Notes: generated by a model from the letters alone, not told the origin. A stretch of 59,318 nt of DNA from an uncultured Oscillospiraceae bacterium (GCA_910587395.1 CAJULJ010000014.1:1-59318), one strand, 5' to 3'; positions 40,770 through 48,993 are shown, numbered from the stretch's first letter. Program-made: numbers and translations.

Positions 40770-41849
40770 ATGCCCAACATACAATACTTTTTGGGCGGCA
40801 ACACGCCCGCGGGATTTTATTCGCTCTATCATCAGCTGTCCGATCCCACCCGAATGAGGGCGTTGTACATCATCAAGGGCGGGCCCGGCAGCGGAAAATC
40901 CACCCTGATGAGGCGGGTGGAACGCCACGCTCAAGCGGCGGGTCTGGAGACGGAGCAGGTGCTGTGCTCCGGGGACCCGGATTCACTGGACGCGCTGATC
41001 CTGCCTCAGCTGAGCGCGGCGCTGGTGGACGGCACCGCGCCCCACGTAGTGGAGCCCAAATGTCCCGGAGTGGTGGAGCGTTACATCGACCTGAGCAGCT
41101 TTTACGACCGTTCCGGCCTTCAACCCCTGAAGCAGGACATATTGACCGCCACGGCGGAATACCAAAGCCACTATAAGCGGGTCTACCGCTGCCTGGGAGC
41201 GGCAGGGGAGCTGCGTCGCGATATGAATGAGCTGCTGGACGGCGAACAGGTCCAGCAGCGCCTGGCCAAACGGGCGGCGGGCATCATCTCCCGAGAACTG
41301 AAGCAGCCCTGTCGAGGAGAGGGCCGCGCCAGCCAGCGCTTCATTTCCGCCGTCACCCACAAGGGGGCTTTCACCCTCTGGGACACGGTGTCCGCCCAGG
41401 CCGACCGGGTATACGAGCTGGCCGACAACCACGGTCTTGCCCACCATCTCCTGAATCCCATCCTCACCGCCGCTCTTGCCGCGGGGCATGACGCCGTCGC
41501 CTGCCCCGACCCCATGGCCCCCGACCGGCTGGCCCACCTGATCTTCCCCCGCCTGTCCCTGGCCTTTGTCACCTCCACCCAGGAGGACCCCTGGCCTCAC
41601 CACGCCTACCGCCGCCTGCGGCTGGACGCCATGGCGGACGCGGACGCTTACCGCCTGAACCGCCCCCGTATGCGTTTTACCAGGCGGGTGGCCTCAGCCC
41701 TGCTGGACGAGGGAATCGCGGACCTGACCCAGGCAAAGACAGCCCACGACCGGCTGGAGCAGCTCTACAACCCCTATGTAAACTTCGATGGGGTGTCCGA
41801 ACTTGCGGACCGTCTGGCCGACCAGGTGCTGGCGCTGAAAGACGAATAA
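40770..41849 (+). CDS. P-loop ATPase of unknown role (PRK06851-like)
   Basis: A 359-residue nucleotide-binding protein. The start MPNIQYFLGGNTPAGFYSLYHQLSDP and Walker A GGPGSGKSTLMRRV (about residues 37-50) resemble a Clostridia and Bacillus family known only as hypothetical ATPase PRK06851. A second half (about 185-359) begins RFISAVTHKGAFTLWDTVSAQADRVYELADNHGLAHHLL, where the family often has a second P-loop, but no GxxxxGKS is visible here. CSGDPDSLDALILPQ may hold the first acidic Walker B partner. GGAGGAGG precedes the ATG. The gene lies alone between divergent nagZ and a terminator. Its neighbours include sporulation genes, so a link with sporulation is possible but unproven. Confidence 0.6.
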   Translation: MPNIQYFLGGNTPAGFYSLYHQLSDPTRMRALYIIKGGPGSGKSTLMRRVERHAQAAGLETEQVLCSGDPDSLDALILPQLSAALVDGTAPHVVEPKCPGVVERYIDLSSFYDRSGLQPLKQDILTATAEYQSHYKRVYRCLGAAGELRRDMNELLDGEQVQQRLAKRAAGIISRELKQPCRGEGRASQRFISAVTHKGAFTLWDTVSAQADRVYELADNHGLAHHLLNPILTAALAAGHDAVACPDPMAPDRLAHLIFPRLSLAFVTSTQEDPWPHHAYRRLRLDAMADADAYRLNRPRMRFTRRVASALLDEGIADLTQAKTAHDRLEQLYNPYVNFDGVSELADRLADQVLALKDE

Positions 41850-41850
41850 A

Positions 41851-41882
41851 AAAACGGGGAGAACCAAGTTCTCCCCGCTTTT
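41851..41882. terminator. Terminator after the ATPase gene
   Basis: CGGGGAGAAC (41855-41864) and GTTCTCCCCG (41868-41877) with an A run before and CTTTTC after; usable from both directions. Confidence 0.88.
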
Positions 41883-41920
41883 CATATTACAACCGTCGGA
41901 CAGTAGAACTGTAGGGCAGT

Positions 41921-42199
41921 TTACAGCCAGTCGGACACCACATCATGTACAGCCGCCGGTGTCACGCCGTTGCGCACCAGCAGACCGCTGAGCTCGTCGA
42001 TGCGGGAGGCGCTGCATGTGATGTTTTCCACACATGCCTGCTCACCGCCCTGCTCGGCTACCTTGATGCCGTAGCTTTCACAGGAGTAAAGACCCACATC
42101 CATCTCTCCAATGAGGATGGAGTAGTCAAAGCGCCGGAGCGCGCCCGCCTGATCGGTCAGCTCCACGGTTTCAAGAAATAGTTCCCGCAAATCTTCCAT
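41921..42199 (-). CDS. Small conserved protein, DUF6514-like, under Spo0A-type boxes
   Basis: A 92-residue soluble protein: MEDLRELFLETVELTDQAGALRRFDYSILIGEMDVGLYSCESYGIKVAEQ and an end ASRIDELSGLLVRNGVTPAAVHDVVSDWL. The pattern YSILI-E---GLYSYGI-V and the ending LL-RN-VTPA-L-DV--DWL match a small family in Clostridia that I know as DUF6514, without known function. GAGAGGTGA precedes the ATG. Its promoter (42228-42256) has weak boxes and three contiguous Spo0A-like sites just upstream. This suggests activation at the start of sporulation. Confidence 0.6.
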   Translation of the reverse strand: MEDLRELFLETVELTDQAGALRRFDYSILIGEMDVGLYSCESYGIKVAEQGGEQACVENITCSASRIDELSGLLVRNGVTPAAVHDVVSDWL

Positions 42200-42227
42200 T
42201 CACCTCTCTTTCCCTGATCTCACCTCT

Positions 42228-42293
42228 ATTATCCACATAGTAATCACTTCTTGCAAGTGGAACCGCTCGACAGTGTTCGACAAAATTCGACTT
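42228..42293 (-). promoter_or_regulatory. Promoter with three phased Spo0A boxes
   Basis: On the minus strand TTGCAA (42256-42251) and GATAAT (42233-42228) are 17 bases apart. Upstream are AAGTCGAAT (42293-42285), TTTGTCGAA (42284-42276, a perfect box) and ACTGTCGAG (42274-42266), each on the same strand about ten bases apart. The last ends nine bases before the -35 box, a normal place for an activator. Confidence 0.6.
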
Positions 42294-42386
42294 GGATACA
42301 AGATGTGGAAACAAGGGTGTGGCCTGAAACACCAACCCTGGGAAGTCCACATATTTTCTTGGAAAATTTAAGCAAAAATGCACAAA

Positions 42387-42422
42387 AAGCCCAGGGCTGA
42401 ACACTAGTTCGCCCCGGGCTTC
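42387..42422 (-). terminator. Terminator after hbd
   Basis: A long imperfect stem (AAGCCCGGGGCGAAC with GTTCAGCCCTGGGCTT on the minus strand, loop TAGT) followed by TTTTGTG. It is 100 bases after the hbd stop; the intervening stretch shows no gene. Confidence 0.75.
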
Positions 42423-42521
42423 TTTGTGGAATTTATTCCCTGTTAATTTTTTCTAATTACAAGTGGTACGCTGCGCCGAAATTCAGCAGATTACTTTTCG
42501 TAATAAAAGCCTCTGTTGTTC

Positions 42522-43394
42522 TTACAGCTCGTCAACAGCGGTCTTGGTGCGGTCGGCGTTGTAGACGTAGAAGCCCTTGCCGGACTTGACACCCAGATTG
42601 CCGCCCCGGACCATCTTCCGGATCAGCGGGCAGGCACGGTACTTGCTGTCGCCGGTCTCATTGTACAGCACGTCCATGATAGCCAGGCAGATGTCCAGGC
42701 CGATGAAGTCGCCCAGCTCCAGGGGGCCCATGGGATGGTTGGCGCCCAGCTTCATGGCAGCGTCGATGCCCGCGATGTTGGACACGCCCTCCATCTTGAT
42801 GAAGGCGGCCTCGTTGATCATGGGAATCAGGATGCGGTTGACCACAAAGCCGGCGGCCTCATTGACCTGCACGGGGGTCTTGCCCAGCTCTTTGGAGATC
42901 TCAGTGATCTTGTCCACGGTCTCGGCGGGGGTGTTGGCGCCGGCAATGACCTCGATGAGCTTCATGCGGTCGGCGGGGTTGAAGAAGTGCATGCCGATCA
43001 GGGGACGGCTCAGGCCCTTGCCGATCTCGGTGATGGACAGCGAGGAGGTGTTGGAGGCGAAAATGCAGCCCTCCTTGCAGATCTTGTCCAGCTCGCCGAA
43101 GGTGGCCTGCTTGACCTTCATATCCTCGAAGGCGGCCTCCACGATCAGGTCGCAGTCGGCGCACAGGTCTTCCTTCAGGCCGGCGGTGATGGCGGCCACG
43201 GTGGCGTCGGCCTTAGCCTGGTCCATCTTGCCCTTTTCCACCAGCTTGGCGTAGCCCTTCTGGATCTTGGCCTTGCCGTTGTCGGCCCACTCCTGCTTGA
43301 TGTCGCACAGCGCCACAGTCCAGCCGCTCTGCGCGAACGCCTTGGCGATGCCCTGGCCCATAGTGCCGGCGCCGATAATACCTACTTTACTCAT
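42522..43394 (-). CDS. hbd: 3-hydroxybutyryl-CoA dehydrogenase
   Basis: This 290-residue enzyme reduces acetoacetyl-CoA to 3-hydroxybutyryl-CoA in butyrate formation. The Rossmann start MSKVGIIGAGTMGQGIAKAFAQSGWTVALCDI binds NAD(P)H. Later blocks are ASNTSSLSITEIGKGLSRPLIGMHFFNPADRMKLIEVI (catalytic His in GMHFFNP), VQVNEAAGFVVNRILIPMINEAAFI and GANHPMGPLELGDFIGLD. The length matches clostridial Hbd. ATG 43394 follows AAAGGGG. It is 130 bp after crt and likely on the same message. Thiolase, butyryl-CoA dehydrogenase and Etf genes are not within the window. Confidence 0.96.
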   Translation of the reverse strand: MSKVGIIGAGTMGQGIAKAFAQSGWTVALCDIKQEWADNGKAKIQKGYAKLVEKGKMDQAKADATVAAITAGLKEDLCADCDLIVEAAFEDMKVKQATFGELDKICKEGCIFASNTSSLSITEIGKGLSRPLIGMHFFNPADRMKLIEVIAGANTPAETVDKITEISKELGKTPVQVNEAAGFVVNRILIPMINEAAFIKMEGVSNIAGIDAAMKLGANHPMGPLELGDFIGLDICLAIMDVLYNETGDSKYRACPLIRKMVRGGNLGVKSGKGFYVYNADRTKTAVDEL

Positions 43395-43523
43395 GATGAC
43401 ATACCCCTTTTCATTTTTGTTGTGATTAGGTGACTCGTCCTGTGGGACGATGTGCTCGAACTGCCGGAGGATCATGTTCCAAACCTGACCGTCCGGATTG
43501 CCGATGACAGGCATTTGACAGGC

Positions 43524-44309
43524 TTAGTTGTTGGTGAACACAGCCTTGGGCTTGGGCTTCTCCTTGGACAGGAAGCAGGCCATGCCCTCCACCTGGTCGT
43601 GGGTCTCGAAGCAGCCGCCGAAGATCTTCTCCTCAATCTCCACGGCCTTGTCGATGGAGACCTGCATGCCCTCGTTGACGGCCTTCTTGCAGCCGCGCAC
43701 GGCGATGGGGGCGTTCTTGGCGATGGTGTTGGCCATCTTGACGGCGGCGTCCATCAGCTCAGCCTGGGGCAGCACGGCGTTGACCAGGCCGATGCGCAGA
43801 GCCTCGTTGGCGTCGATGTTCCGGGCGGTGTACAGCAGCTGCTTGGCCATGCCCAGGCCCACGATGCGGGGCAGACGCTGGGTGCCGCCGAAGCCGGGGG
43901 TGATGCCCAGACCCACCTCGGGCTGGCCGAACATGGCGTTGTCAGAGCAGATGCGGATGTCGCAGGACATGGCCAGCTCACAGCCGCCGCCCAGGGCGAA
44001 GCCGTTCACCGCGGCGATGACGGGCAGCGGGAAGCTCTCGATCATCAGGAAGATGTCATTGCCCAGCTTGCCGAAGGCCTCGCCCTCAGCCTTGGTCATG
44101 GTGGACATGGAGCCGATGTCGGCGCCCGCCACGAAGCTCTTGTCCCCCGCGCCGGTGAGGACCACGCAGCGCACGGCGTTCTGGTCGATGCCCTCAAAAG
44201 CGGCCTTCAGGTCGGCCAGCACGTCGGGGTTCAGGGCGTTGAGGGCCTTGGGGCGGTCGATGGTGAGGACAGCCACGGCGCCCTGCACTTCACAATTCAC
44301 AAATGACAT
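43524..44309 (-). CDS. crt: Short-chain enoyl-CoA hydratase (crotonase)
   Basis: This 261-residue enzyme dehydrates 3-hydroxybutyryl-CoA to crotonyl-CoA. It starts MSFVNCEVQGAVAVLTIDRPKALNALNPDVL. The CoA and oxyanion-hole blocks are KSFVAGADIGSM and AAVNGFALGGGCELAMSCDIRI. The catalytic Glu pair lies in NGFALGGGCELAMSC (Glu about 114) and FGQPEVGLGITPGFGGTQRL (Glu about 134). AAGGAGG precedes the ATG. It is the first gene of the crt-hbd pair. The leader is long (about 175 bases) and carries a motif shared with the hydA promoter region. Confidence 0.96.
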   Translation of the reverse strand: MSFVNCEVQGAVAVLTIDRPKALNALNPDVLADLKAAFEGIDQNAVRCVVLTGAGDKSFVAGADIGSMSTMTKAEGEAFGKLGNDIFLMIESFPLPVIAAVNGFALGGGCELAMSCDIRICSDNAMFGQPEVGLGITPGFGGTQRLPRIVGLGMAKQLLYTARNIDANEALRIGLVNAVLPQAELMDAAVKMANTIAKNAPIAVRGCKKAVNEGMQVSIDKAVEIEEKIFGGCFETHDQVEGMACFLSKEKPKPKAVFTNN

Positions 44310-44381
44310 CAGTTTGCCTCCTTAAATGTATAAAATTGAGGGAAAACAGCGAACGGCGCGCCCCTGTTCCGCCGCAGGTAT

Positions 44382-44404
44382 TCGATATTTTTTTAACAAA
44401 TATC
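44382..44404 (-). promoter_or_regulatory. Motif in the crt leader matching the hydA site
   Basis: On the minus strand TTTGTTAAAAAAATATCGA (44400-44382) equals the hydA motif at 17 of 19 positions. The segment also forms a palindrome, GATATTT and AAATATC (44384-44404). It contains TTGTTAA, a Rex half-site. Confidence 0.45.
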
Positions 44405-44492
44405 AGACAAAGGCGTGCGGCCATGGAGCCGGATCAAGGGGCCGGTCATGCCGCGTGGGAAAGGGGAGAGGCGTTCCCTATATTCTTTTCCT

Positions 44493-44521
44493 AGTATACC
44501 GCCTTTTTCCTGTCTTTGCAA
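44493..44521 (-). promoter_or_regulatory. Promoter of crt-hbd
   Basis: On the minus strand TTGCAA (44521-44516) and TATACT (44498-44493), 17 bases apart. Confidence 0.7.
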
Positions 44522-44562
44522 GGGTTTCTTTTGAAGTGGTCCAACCAATTGGAGAGCGGCGT

Positions 44563-44594
44563 CAAAAAGCCGCCCCGGAGGCCCGGAGCGGCGG
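44563..44594 (-). terminator. Terminator of the rimP-nusA-infB operon
   Basis: On the minus strand GCCGCTCCGG pairs with CCGGGGCGGC around GCCT, followed by TTTTTGACG. It starts just after the DUF554 stop codon. Confidence 0.85.
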
Positions 44595-44599
44595 AGAAG

Positions 44600-45319
44600 T
44601 CAAAAGAATTGGGACAAGAGCGTTTCAAGCCAGCTGGCCAGGGGGATGTAGGCGATGGGCAGGAAGATGGCGGGGAGCATGTTTCCAACCTTGATTTTTT
44701 CCTTTCCCAGCTCCAGCATATTGACGGCGATGGCGATGATGAGTGCCCCGCCCACGGCGGTCATCTCGGTGATGACGGCGTCGGGCAGATACGGCCCCAC
44801 CCAGCCCGCCAGCAGGGTGATGCCGCCCTGGTAAATCAGCAGGGGAATGACGGAGAACATCACGCCCACCCCCATGGTGGCGGCAAAGGAGATGGAGGTC
44901 ACGCCGTCGATGACGCCCTTGGAGATGATGATACTGTAGTTATGGTTCAGCCCCGCCTCGATGGACCCTGTGATCGCCATAGCGCCCACGCAGAACAGCA
45001 GGGCGGCGTTGAAAAAGCCCTCGGTGAAGCGGCTGCCGCTGTCGTCCTTGATGACCCTGGCGCGCAGAAAGTCTCCCGCGCCCTCCAGGCGGCGCTCGAT
45101 GTCGATGGCATTGCCGATGACAGTGCCAATGACCATGCACACGATCACGCACAGCATATTCTGCGTCCCAATGGCGCTGCCGATGCCGATGACCAGCACG
45201 CACAGGCCCAGGGCATGAGTCAGGATGGACATGAGCCGGCTGCTGATGAGGTTTTTAAACAGCAGTCCCGCCGCGCCCCCCAGCAGGATCAGCAGCATAT
45301 TGATGAATGTTGCAGGCAT
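44600..45319 (-). CDS. DUF554 family membrane protein (YdfK-like)
   Basis: A 239-residue protein with six or seven helices. It begins MPATFINMLLILLGGAAGLLFKNLIS and contains LGLCVLVIGIGSAIGTQNMLCVIVCMVIGTVIGNAIDIERRLEGAGDFLRARV, SRFTEGFFNAALLFCVGAMAITGSIEAGL and SKGVIDGVTSISFAATMGVGVMFSVIPLLIYQGGIT, all diagnostic for DUF554. It may be a small-molecule transporter, but no substrate is known. It starts six bases after ribF, so it is the last gene of the long translation operon, which then ends at a strong terminator. Confidence 0.9.
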   Translation of the reverse strand: MPATFINMLLILLGGAAGLLFKNLISSRLMSILTHALGLCVLVIGIGSAIGTQNMLCVIVCMVIGTVIGNAIDIERRLEGAGDFLRARVIKDDSGSRFTEGFFNAALLFCVGAMAITGSIEAGLNHNYSIIISKGVIDGVTSISFAATMGVGVMFSVIPLLIYQGGITLLAGWVGPYLPDAVITEMTAVGGALIIAIAVNMLELGKEKIKVGNMLPAIFLPIAYIPLASWLETLLSQFF

Positions 45320-45325
45320 GACCCG

Positions 45326-46231
45326 TCACCTCGGCAGCTTCGCAAAATAGTCCCGGGTCTGCCGGGCGTTTTCCAGGATGGCGTCCCGCAGGGCCTGAAC
45401 CGAAGGGAATTTCCGCTCCGGGCGGAGGCGGGCGTAGAATTCCACCCGGATTTCCTGGCCGTACAGGTCGCCGTGGTAGTCGAGAATCCATGGCTCCACG
45501 GTCACGGCGTTCCGGTCGGTATTCACCGTGGGGCGCACGCCCACGTTGGTGACGGCGAAGTGCTCCCCATCGGAAAGGCGGACCCGGGTGGCATACACCC
45601 CAAAGCCGGGGGCGATGACTCCCTCCGGCACCAGCAGGTTGGCGGTGGGGGTGCCCAGGGTGCGCCCCAGCTCACTGCCGTGGACCACCGGGCCGGACAG
45701 GGTGTGAGGATGGCCCAGAAACCACCGGGCGCGCTCCATTTTGCCCTCCTGCACCAGCGTGCGGATGTACGTGGAGGACACGGTAAACCCATTGATCTCC
45801 ACCTTGGGGATGATGTCGCAGCCAATCCCCAGCTCCCGGCACTTTTCCGTCAGCCGCTGGGGATTGCCTTCCCCCTTGTAGCCGAAGTGGAAATCGTGCC
45901 CCGCCACCACATGAACCACGCCCAGCTCTTTTTGGAGGTATTGGACCACAAAATCCTGCCAGTCCATCTGGCGCATGACATCAAAGGGAGCCACGATGAC
46001 CTCCCGGATGCCGTACAGCTCGTGCATCAGCCGCTCCCGGTCGCCCACCCCGCTGAGCAGGGGGACAGCTTTCCCAGTGAGCGCGGCGGCGGGGCTGCGG
46101 TCAAAGGTGAAGGCACAGGGCGCGGCGTCCAGTGCCTTGGCCCGTTCCGCCACCGTGCGCAGCAGCGCCCCGTGGCCCATGTGCACTCCGTCAAAGAAGC
46201 CCAGGGCGATAACTTTTCGTTGATTTTCCAT
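45326..46231 (-). CDS. ribF: Bifunctional riboflavin kinase / FAD synthetase
   Basis: This 301-residue enzyme makes FMN and FAD from riboflavin. The N-terminal adenylyltransferase half has ALGFFDGVHMGHGALLRTV (HxGH-type site, residues about 9-27) and VSSTYIRTLVQEGKMERARWFLGHPH. The C-terminal kinase half has GRTLGTPTANLLVPEGVIAPGFGVYATRV (PTAN motif) and NVGVRPTV, VEPWILDYHGDLYGQEIRVEF. Both halves are complete. It follows truB in the order usual for Firmicutes. GAGGTG precedes the ATG. Confidence 0.96.
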   Translation of the reverse strand: MENQRKVIALGFFDGVHMGHGALLRTVAERAKALDAAPCAFTFDRSPAAALTGKAVPLLSGVGDRERLMHELYGIREVIVAPFDVMRQMDWQDFVVQYLQKELGVVHVVAGHDFHFGYKGEGNPQRLTEKCRELGIGCDIIPKVEINGFTVSSTYIRTLVQEGKMERARWFLGHPHTLSGPVVHGSELGRTLGTPTANLLVPEGVIAPGFGVYATRVRLSDGEHFAVTNVGVRPTVNTDRNAVTVEPWILDYHGDLYGQEIRVEFYARLRPERKFPSVQALRDAILENARQTRDYFAKLPR

Positions 46232-46237
46232 CGGCTA

Positions 46238-47122
46238 TTACACCTCGAAAAAGCTCTTGACGGTGGTGAGCGTCCCGCCTACCGCCTGACCAAGGGCCAA
46301 AAATGTTTTGTCTACCCCGTATACCCGGTACTCCCCGTCGGGAAGATCCCGGACGGCCAGGGCCGCGCCGTTGCGGATCTTTTTCTCTGCCCCGGCGGTT
46401 TTCAGCGCCAGCACCGGCAGACCGGCGAAATAGGCGTCCACCGGGAGCAGAAGAGATTCTCCCTCTCCCCGGTTCACCGCCTCCTGGACGGTCTCCAATG
46501 TAACGGAATCAGCCAGCGTAAAGCCCGCCGCCTTCACACGCCGCAAGGAGCTCATGCACCCGCCGCAGCCCAGGGCCTGTCCGATGTCGTGGCACAGAGT
46601 GCGCACGTATGTTCCCTTGGAGCAAACCACCCGCAAGGAAAAATCCTCCCCCGCGTCCGGCCAGTCCAGCAGCTCCAAGGCATGGATGGTAACGGGACGG
46701 GGTTTGCGCTCCACCTCCCTGCCCTTCCGGGCCAGCTCGTAGAGCTTCTTGCCGTTGATCTTGATGGCAGAGTACATGGGCGGGATTTGCTCGATATCCC
46801 CGACAAACTGGGACAAAGCCGCTTCCAATGAGCTTCGGGTGGCAAAAGCCTCCCGTTCCTCCAAGATTTCCCCGGTGGTATCCTGCGTATTGGTCACAAC
46901 GCCTAGTTTTAACCCGGCGATATATTCCTTATCGGAATCAGAAGCAAACTCCACCGCCCGGGTGGCCCGCCCGATGAACACGGGCAGCACTCCCGTAGCT
47001 ATGGGGTCCAGGGTCCCTGCGTGGCCCACCCGCTTCTCATGAAACATCCCCCGCAGCTTGGCACACACGTCCATGGAGGTCCAGCCCTGGGGCTTGTCGA
47101 TTATGATAATACCATTTGCCAT
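46238..47122 (-). CDS. truB: tRNA pseudouridine-55 synthase
   Basis: This 294-residue enzyme makes pseudouridine 55 in the T loop of tRNAs. It begins MANGIIIIDKPQGWTSMDVCAKLRGMF, and the catalytic Asp is in RVGHAGTLDPIATGVLPVFIG at about residue 39. Other blocks are KEYIAGLKLGVVTNTQDTTGEIL, IPPMYSAIKINGKKLYELARKG and CSKGTYVRTLCHDIGQALGCGG. The C-terminal PUA-like part is present. ATG 47122 is 22 bp after nrnA. Order rbfA-nrnA-truB-ribF matches other Firmicutes. Confidence 0.96.
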   Translation of the reverse strand: MANGIIIIDKPQGWTSMDVCAKLRGMFHEKRVGHAGTLDPIATGVLPVFIGRATRAVEFASDSDKEYIAGLKLGVVTNTQDTTGEILEEREAFATRSSLEAALSQFVGDIEQIPPMYSAIKINGKKLYELARKGREVERKPRPVTIHALELLDWPDAGEDFSLRVVCSKGTYVRTLCHDIGQALGCGGCMSSLRRVKAAGFTLADSVTLETVQEAVNRGEGESLLLPVDAYFAGLPVLALKTAGAEKKIRNGAALAVRDLPDGEYRVYGVDKTFLALGQAVGGTLTTVKSFFEV

Positions 47123-47144
47123 AGAGCGGCCTCCTTGTCCGGCG

Positions 47145-48104
47145 TCAATCCTGAGTGGGCTGGGCCAGCTGGTCGTCGATGGCGGCCAGGATGGCCTGTT
47201 CCGCCTCCGCCACCGTGCCCTTGACGGTGCAGCCCGAGGCGGCCTTGTGCCCGCCTCCGCCCAGCCGTGCGCAGACCTTGGTGGCGTTGAGCCTGCCCGC
47301 GTCGGTGCGCACGGAGATGCGGCACTCGCCGCCCTCGTGCTCCCGGATGGTGGCGGTGTGGAGGACGCCCGCAATCTGTCCCAGAAACGCCGCCAGATCG
47401 TCGGTATCCTCCGACGTGGCCCCGGCCTCAGCCATCATGGCCAGGGAAATGGGGGCCACCGCCACAGTACCGTCATGGTACAGGTGCATATTCTGCAAAA
47501 TGAGGCTTTCCAGCTTCATCCGGCGCATGGATTTGGTGCGGAAATGCTTCTTGTTCAGCGCCTGGAAGGGAATGCCCTGCTCCATCAGCGCCGCCGCCAC
47601 CTTGTGGGTGTGTGGAGTGGTGTTGGCGTATACGAAACAGCCGCAGTCGGTGGACACGGCTACGTACAGCGGCGTGGCGATATCCACGTTCATCACGCCC
47701 AGCTCGGTGCAGATTTTCCAGACGAGCTCACCGCAGGCGGCCTTGTCCGCCTCCAAGCAGGTTTCCTTCGCAAAAAATTCCTGAGACGGATGGTGGTCAA
47801 TGGCCAGATCGATGCGCTCTTTGTAGGGCAGGGCATTTTCCGGCAACAGATTCACAGTAGCCACGTCGGTGCTGACCACCGTGTCCGGCGCAAAGCCCTC
47901 CGGAGCGTTCAGGCCGTCCAGATAACCCGCCAGCAGGGTGATGGCGTCCAGGCTGGGGAGCACGCAGGCGGTCTTGCCCAGCTCCCGCAGGGCGCGGCAC
48001 AGCCCGGCGGCGCAGCCGATGGTGTCCCCATCGGGACGTTTGTGGGTCAAAATGAGGTAATTGTCATGGTCCTTTAAAAATTGGGCCGCTTCACGATAGT
48101 CCAT
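47145..48104 (-). CDS. nrnA: DHH/DHHA1 phosphoesterase, nanoRNase and pAp phosphatase
   Basis: This 319-residue enzyme degrades very short RNAs and 3',5'-bisphosphoadenosine. The metal motifs are THKRPDGDTIGCAAGL (about residues 20-35), VSTDVA (about 77), LAIDHHPSQE, the DHH motif (about 99-108), and VSTDCGCFVYANT (about 149). The DHHA1 half ends with RISVRTDAGRLNATKVCARLGGGGHKAASGC, the substrate-binding GGGHxxAxG loop. It starts three bases after rbfA in the operon. RNase J and NrnA together cover RNA decay in this region. Confidence 0.94.
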   Translation of the reverse strand: MDYREAAQFLKDHDNYLILTHKRPDGDTIGCAAGLCRALRELGKTACVLPSLDAITLLAGYLDGLNAPEGFAPDTVVSTDVATVNLLPENALPYKERIDLAIDHHPSQEFFAKETCLEADKAACGELVWKICTELGVMNVDIATPLYVAVSTDCGCFVYANTTPHTHKVAAALMEQGIPFQALNKKHFRTKSMRRMKLESLILQNMHLYHDGTVAVAPISLAMMAEAGATSEDTDDLAAFLGQIAGVLHTATIREHEGGECRISVRTDAGRLNATKVCARLGGGGHKAASGCTVKGTVAEAEQAILAAIDDQLAQPTQD

Positions 48105-48107
48105 GGG

Positions 48108-48503
48108 TCAGTCCTCCTCGTCCAAAATGATATAGGCGTTGGCGGGATTGGCGGGCTTGACCACCTCGGGGTCACGGAGCATGTCCAGAATATGCGCACC
48201 CTTGTCGATGGAATCGTCCCGCACAAAGCTGAGCTCGGGGGTGTTACGCAGGTTCAGCCGCTGTCCCAGCTCTCGTCGCAGGTAGCCGGAGGCGGATTTC
48301 AGCCCCTTCAGCGCCTGGGCGGAGGCGGTCTTGTCCAGCACGCTGACGTAAATTTTGGCGTATTTCAGGTCGGGGGTGGTCTCCACGGCGGTGACGCTCA
48401 CCATGCCCGCGTCCGCCACCCTGGGGTCCTTCACGGTGCGGATCAGGGAAGACATCTCCCGCTGGATCTCCTCGTTGATGCGTCCGATGCGATTGCTCGG
48501 CAT
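48108..48503 (-). CDS. rbfA: Ribosome-binding factor A
   Basis: A 131-residue KH-fold protein that helps 16S rRNA maturation. It starts MPSNRIGRINEEIQREMSSLIRTVKDPRVADAGMVSVTAVETTPDLKYAKIYVSVL. The middle RRELGQRLNLRNTPELSFVRDDSIDKGAHI is the classical C-terminal motif of RbfA. GGAAAGG precedes the ATG. A gene of unknown function separates it from infB. Confidence 0.95.
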   Translation of the reverse strand: MPSNRIGRINEEIQREMSSLIRTVKDPRVADAGMVSVTAVETTPDLKYAKIYVSVLDKTASAQALKGLKSASGYLRRELGQRLNLRNTPELSFVRDDSIDKGAHILDMLRDPEVVKPANPANAYIILDEED

Positions 48504-48537
48504 AGCGTTTCTCCTTTCCGGGGTGAACCCCCGACGG

Positions 48538-48993
48538 TCAAATTTTCACAGTAACACAGACTTGACAGATCAAGTCGTCAAATTCTCCGGTGAGGTCGGG
48601 TTCACGTTCCAACTCATATAACATTCCCAAAGTGTCCAAATCGAATTCCGACAGCTTCCCCCGGTAGTGACGGGTGCTCCCCGCGCCGCTGCCCACCCAG
48701 AGGGACCACAGCTCCACCTCCTCGCCGGGGGTGAAGTTGTCCCGCAGGTAGGCCAGCAGGTGGTCCAGATCCGTCTGGCAGACCTGGAAGTCCATCTCGT
48801 ATCGGAAGGGCTTCATTTCAACGCCCAGCTCGTCTACAGCATACTGATAATACTCGTGAGGTACTACGAAAAATCCGCAGATGCAGCCAATGGTAAAGGA
48901 TTTTCCGTTGACAGTGGCGGTATTCTCCCGGAACTCCTGCCGGTCACACAGGGGCAGCTCCTTGCCGGCGGCGATGAGATTGACGTGGCTCAT
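48538..48993 (-). CDS. Protein of unknown function inside the nusA-infB operon
   Basis: A 151-residue soluble protein that I do not recognise. It begins MSHVNLIAAGKELPLCDRQEFRENTATVNGKSFTIGCICGFFVVPHEYYQYAVDELGVEMKPFRYEMDF and later has LDHLLAYLRDNFTPGEEVELWSLWVGSGAGSTRHYRGKLSEFDLDTLGMLYELE. There are no membrane segments or catalytic motifs that I can name. Five cysteines occur, two of them in IGCICGFF. AAGGGG precedes the ATG. It lies between infB and rbfA, where most Firmicutes have no gene or ylxP, and is read as part of the operon. A role linked to translation is only a guess from place. Confidence 0.6.
   Translation of the reverse strand: MSHVNLIAAGKELPLCDRQEFRENTATVNGKSFTIGCICGFFVVPHEYYQYAVDELGVEMKPFRYEMDFQVCQTDLDHLLAYLRDNFTPGEEVELWSLWVGSGAGSTRHYRGKLSEFDLDTLGMLYELEREPDLTGEFDDLICQVCVTVKI

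Noticed and set aside
44384..44404. Complete Rex operator
   Set aside because: Only one TTGTTAA half-site is good; the other half does not match TTAACAA. It is kept as a shared motif, not as a firm Rex site.
44516..46831. Long plus-strand frame opposite DUF554, ribF and truB
   Set aside because: Antisense shadow crossing three genuine genes and their junctions, with no domain pattern.
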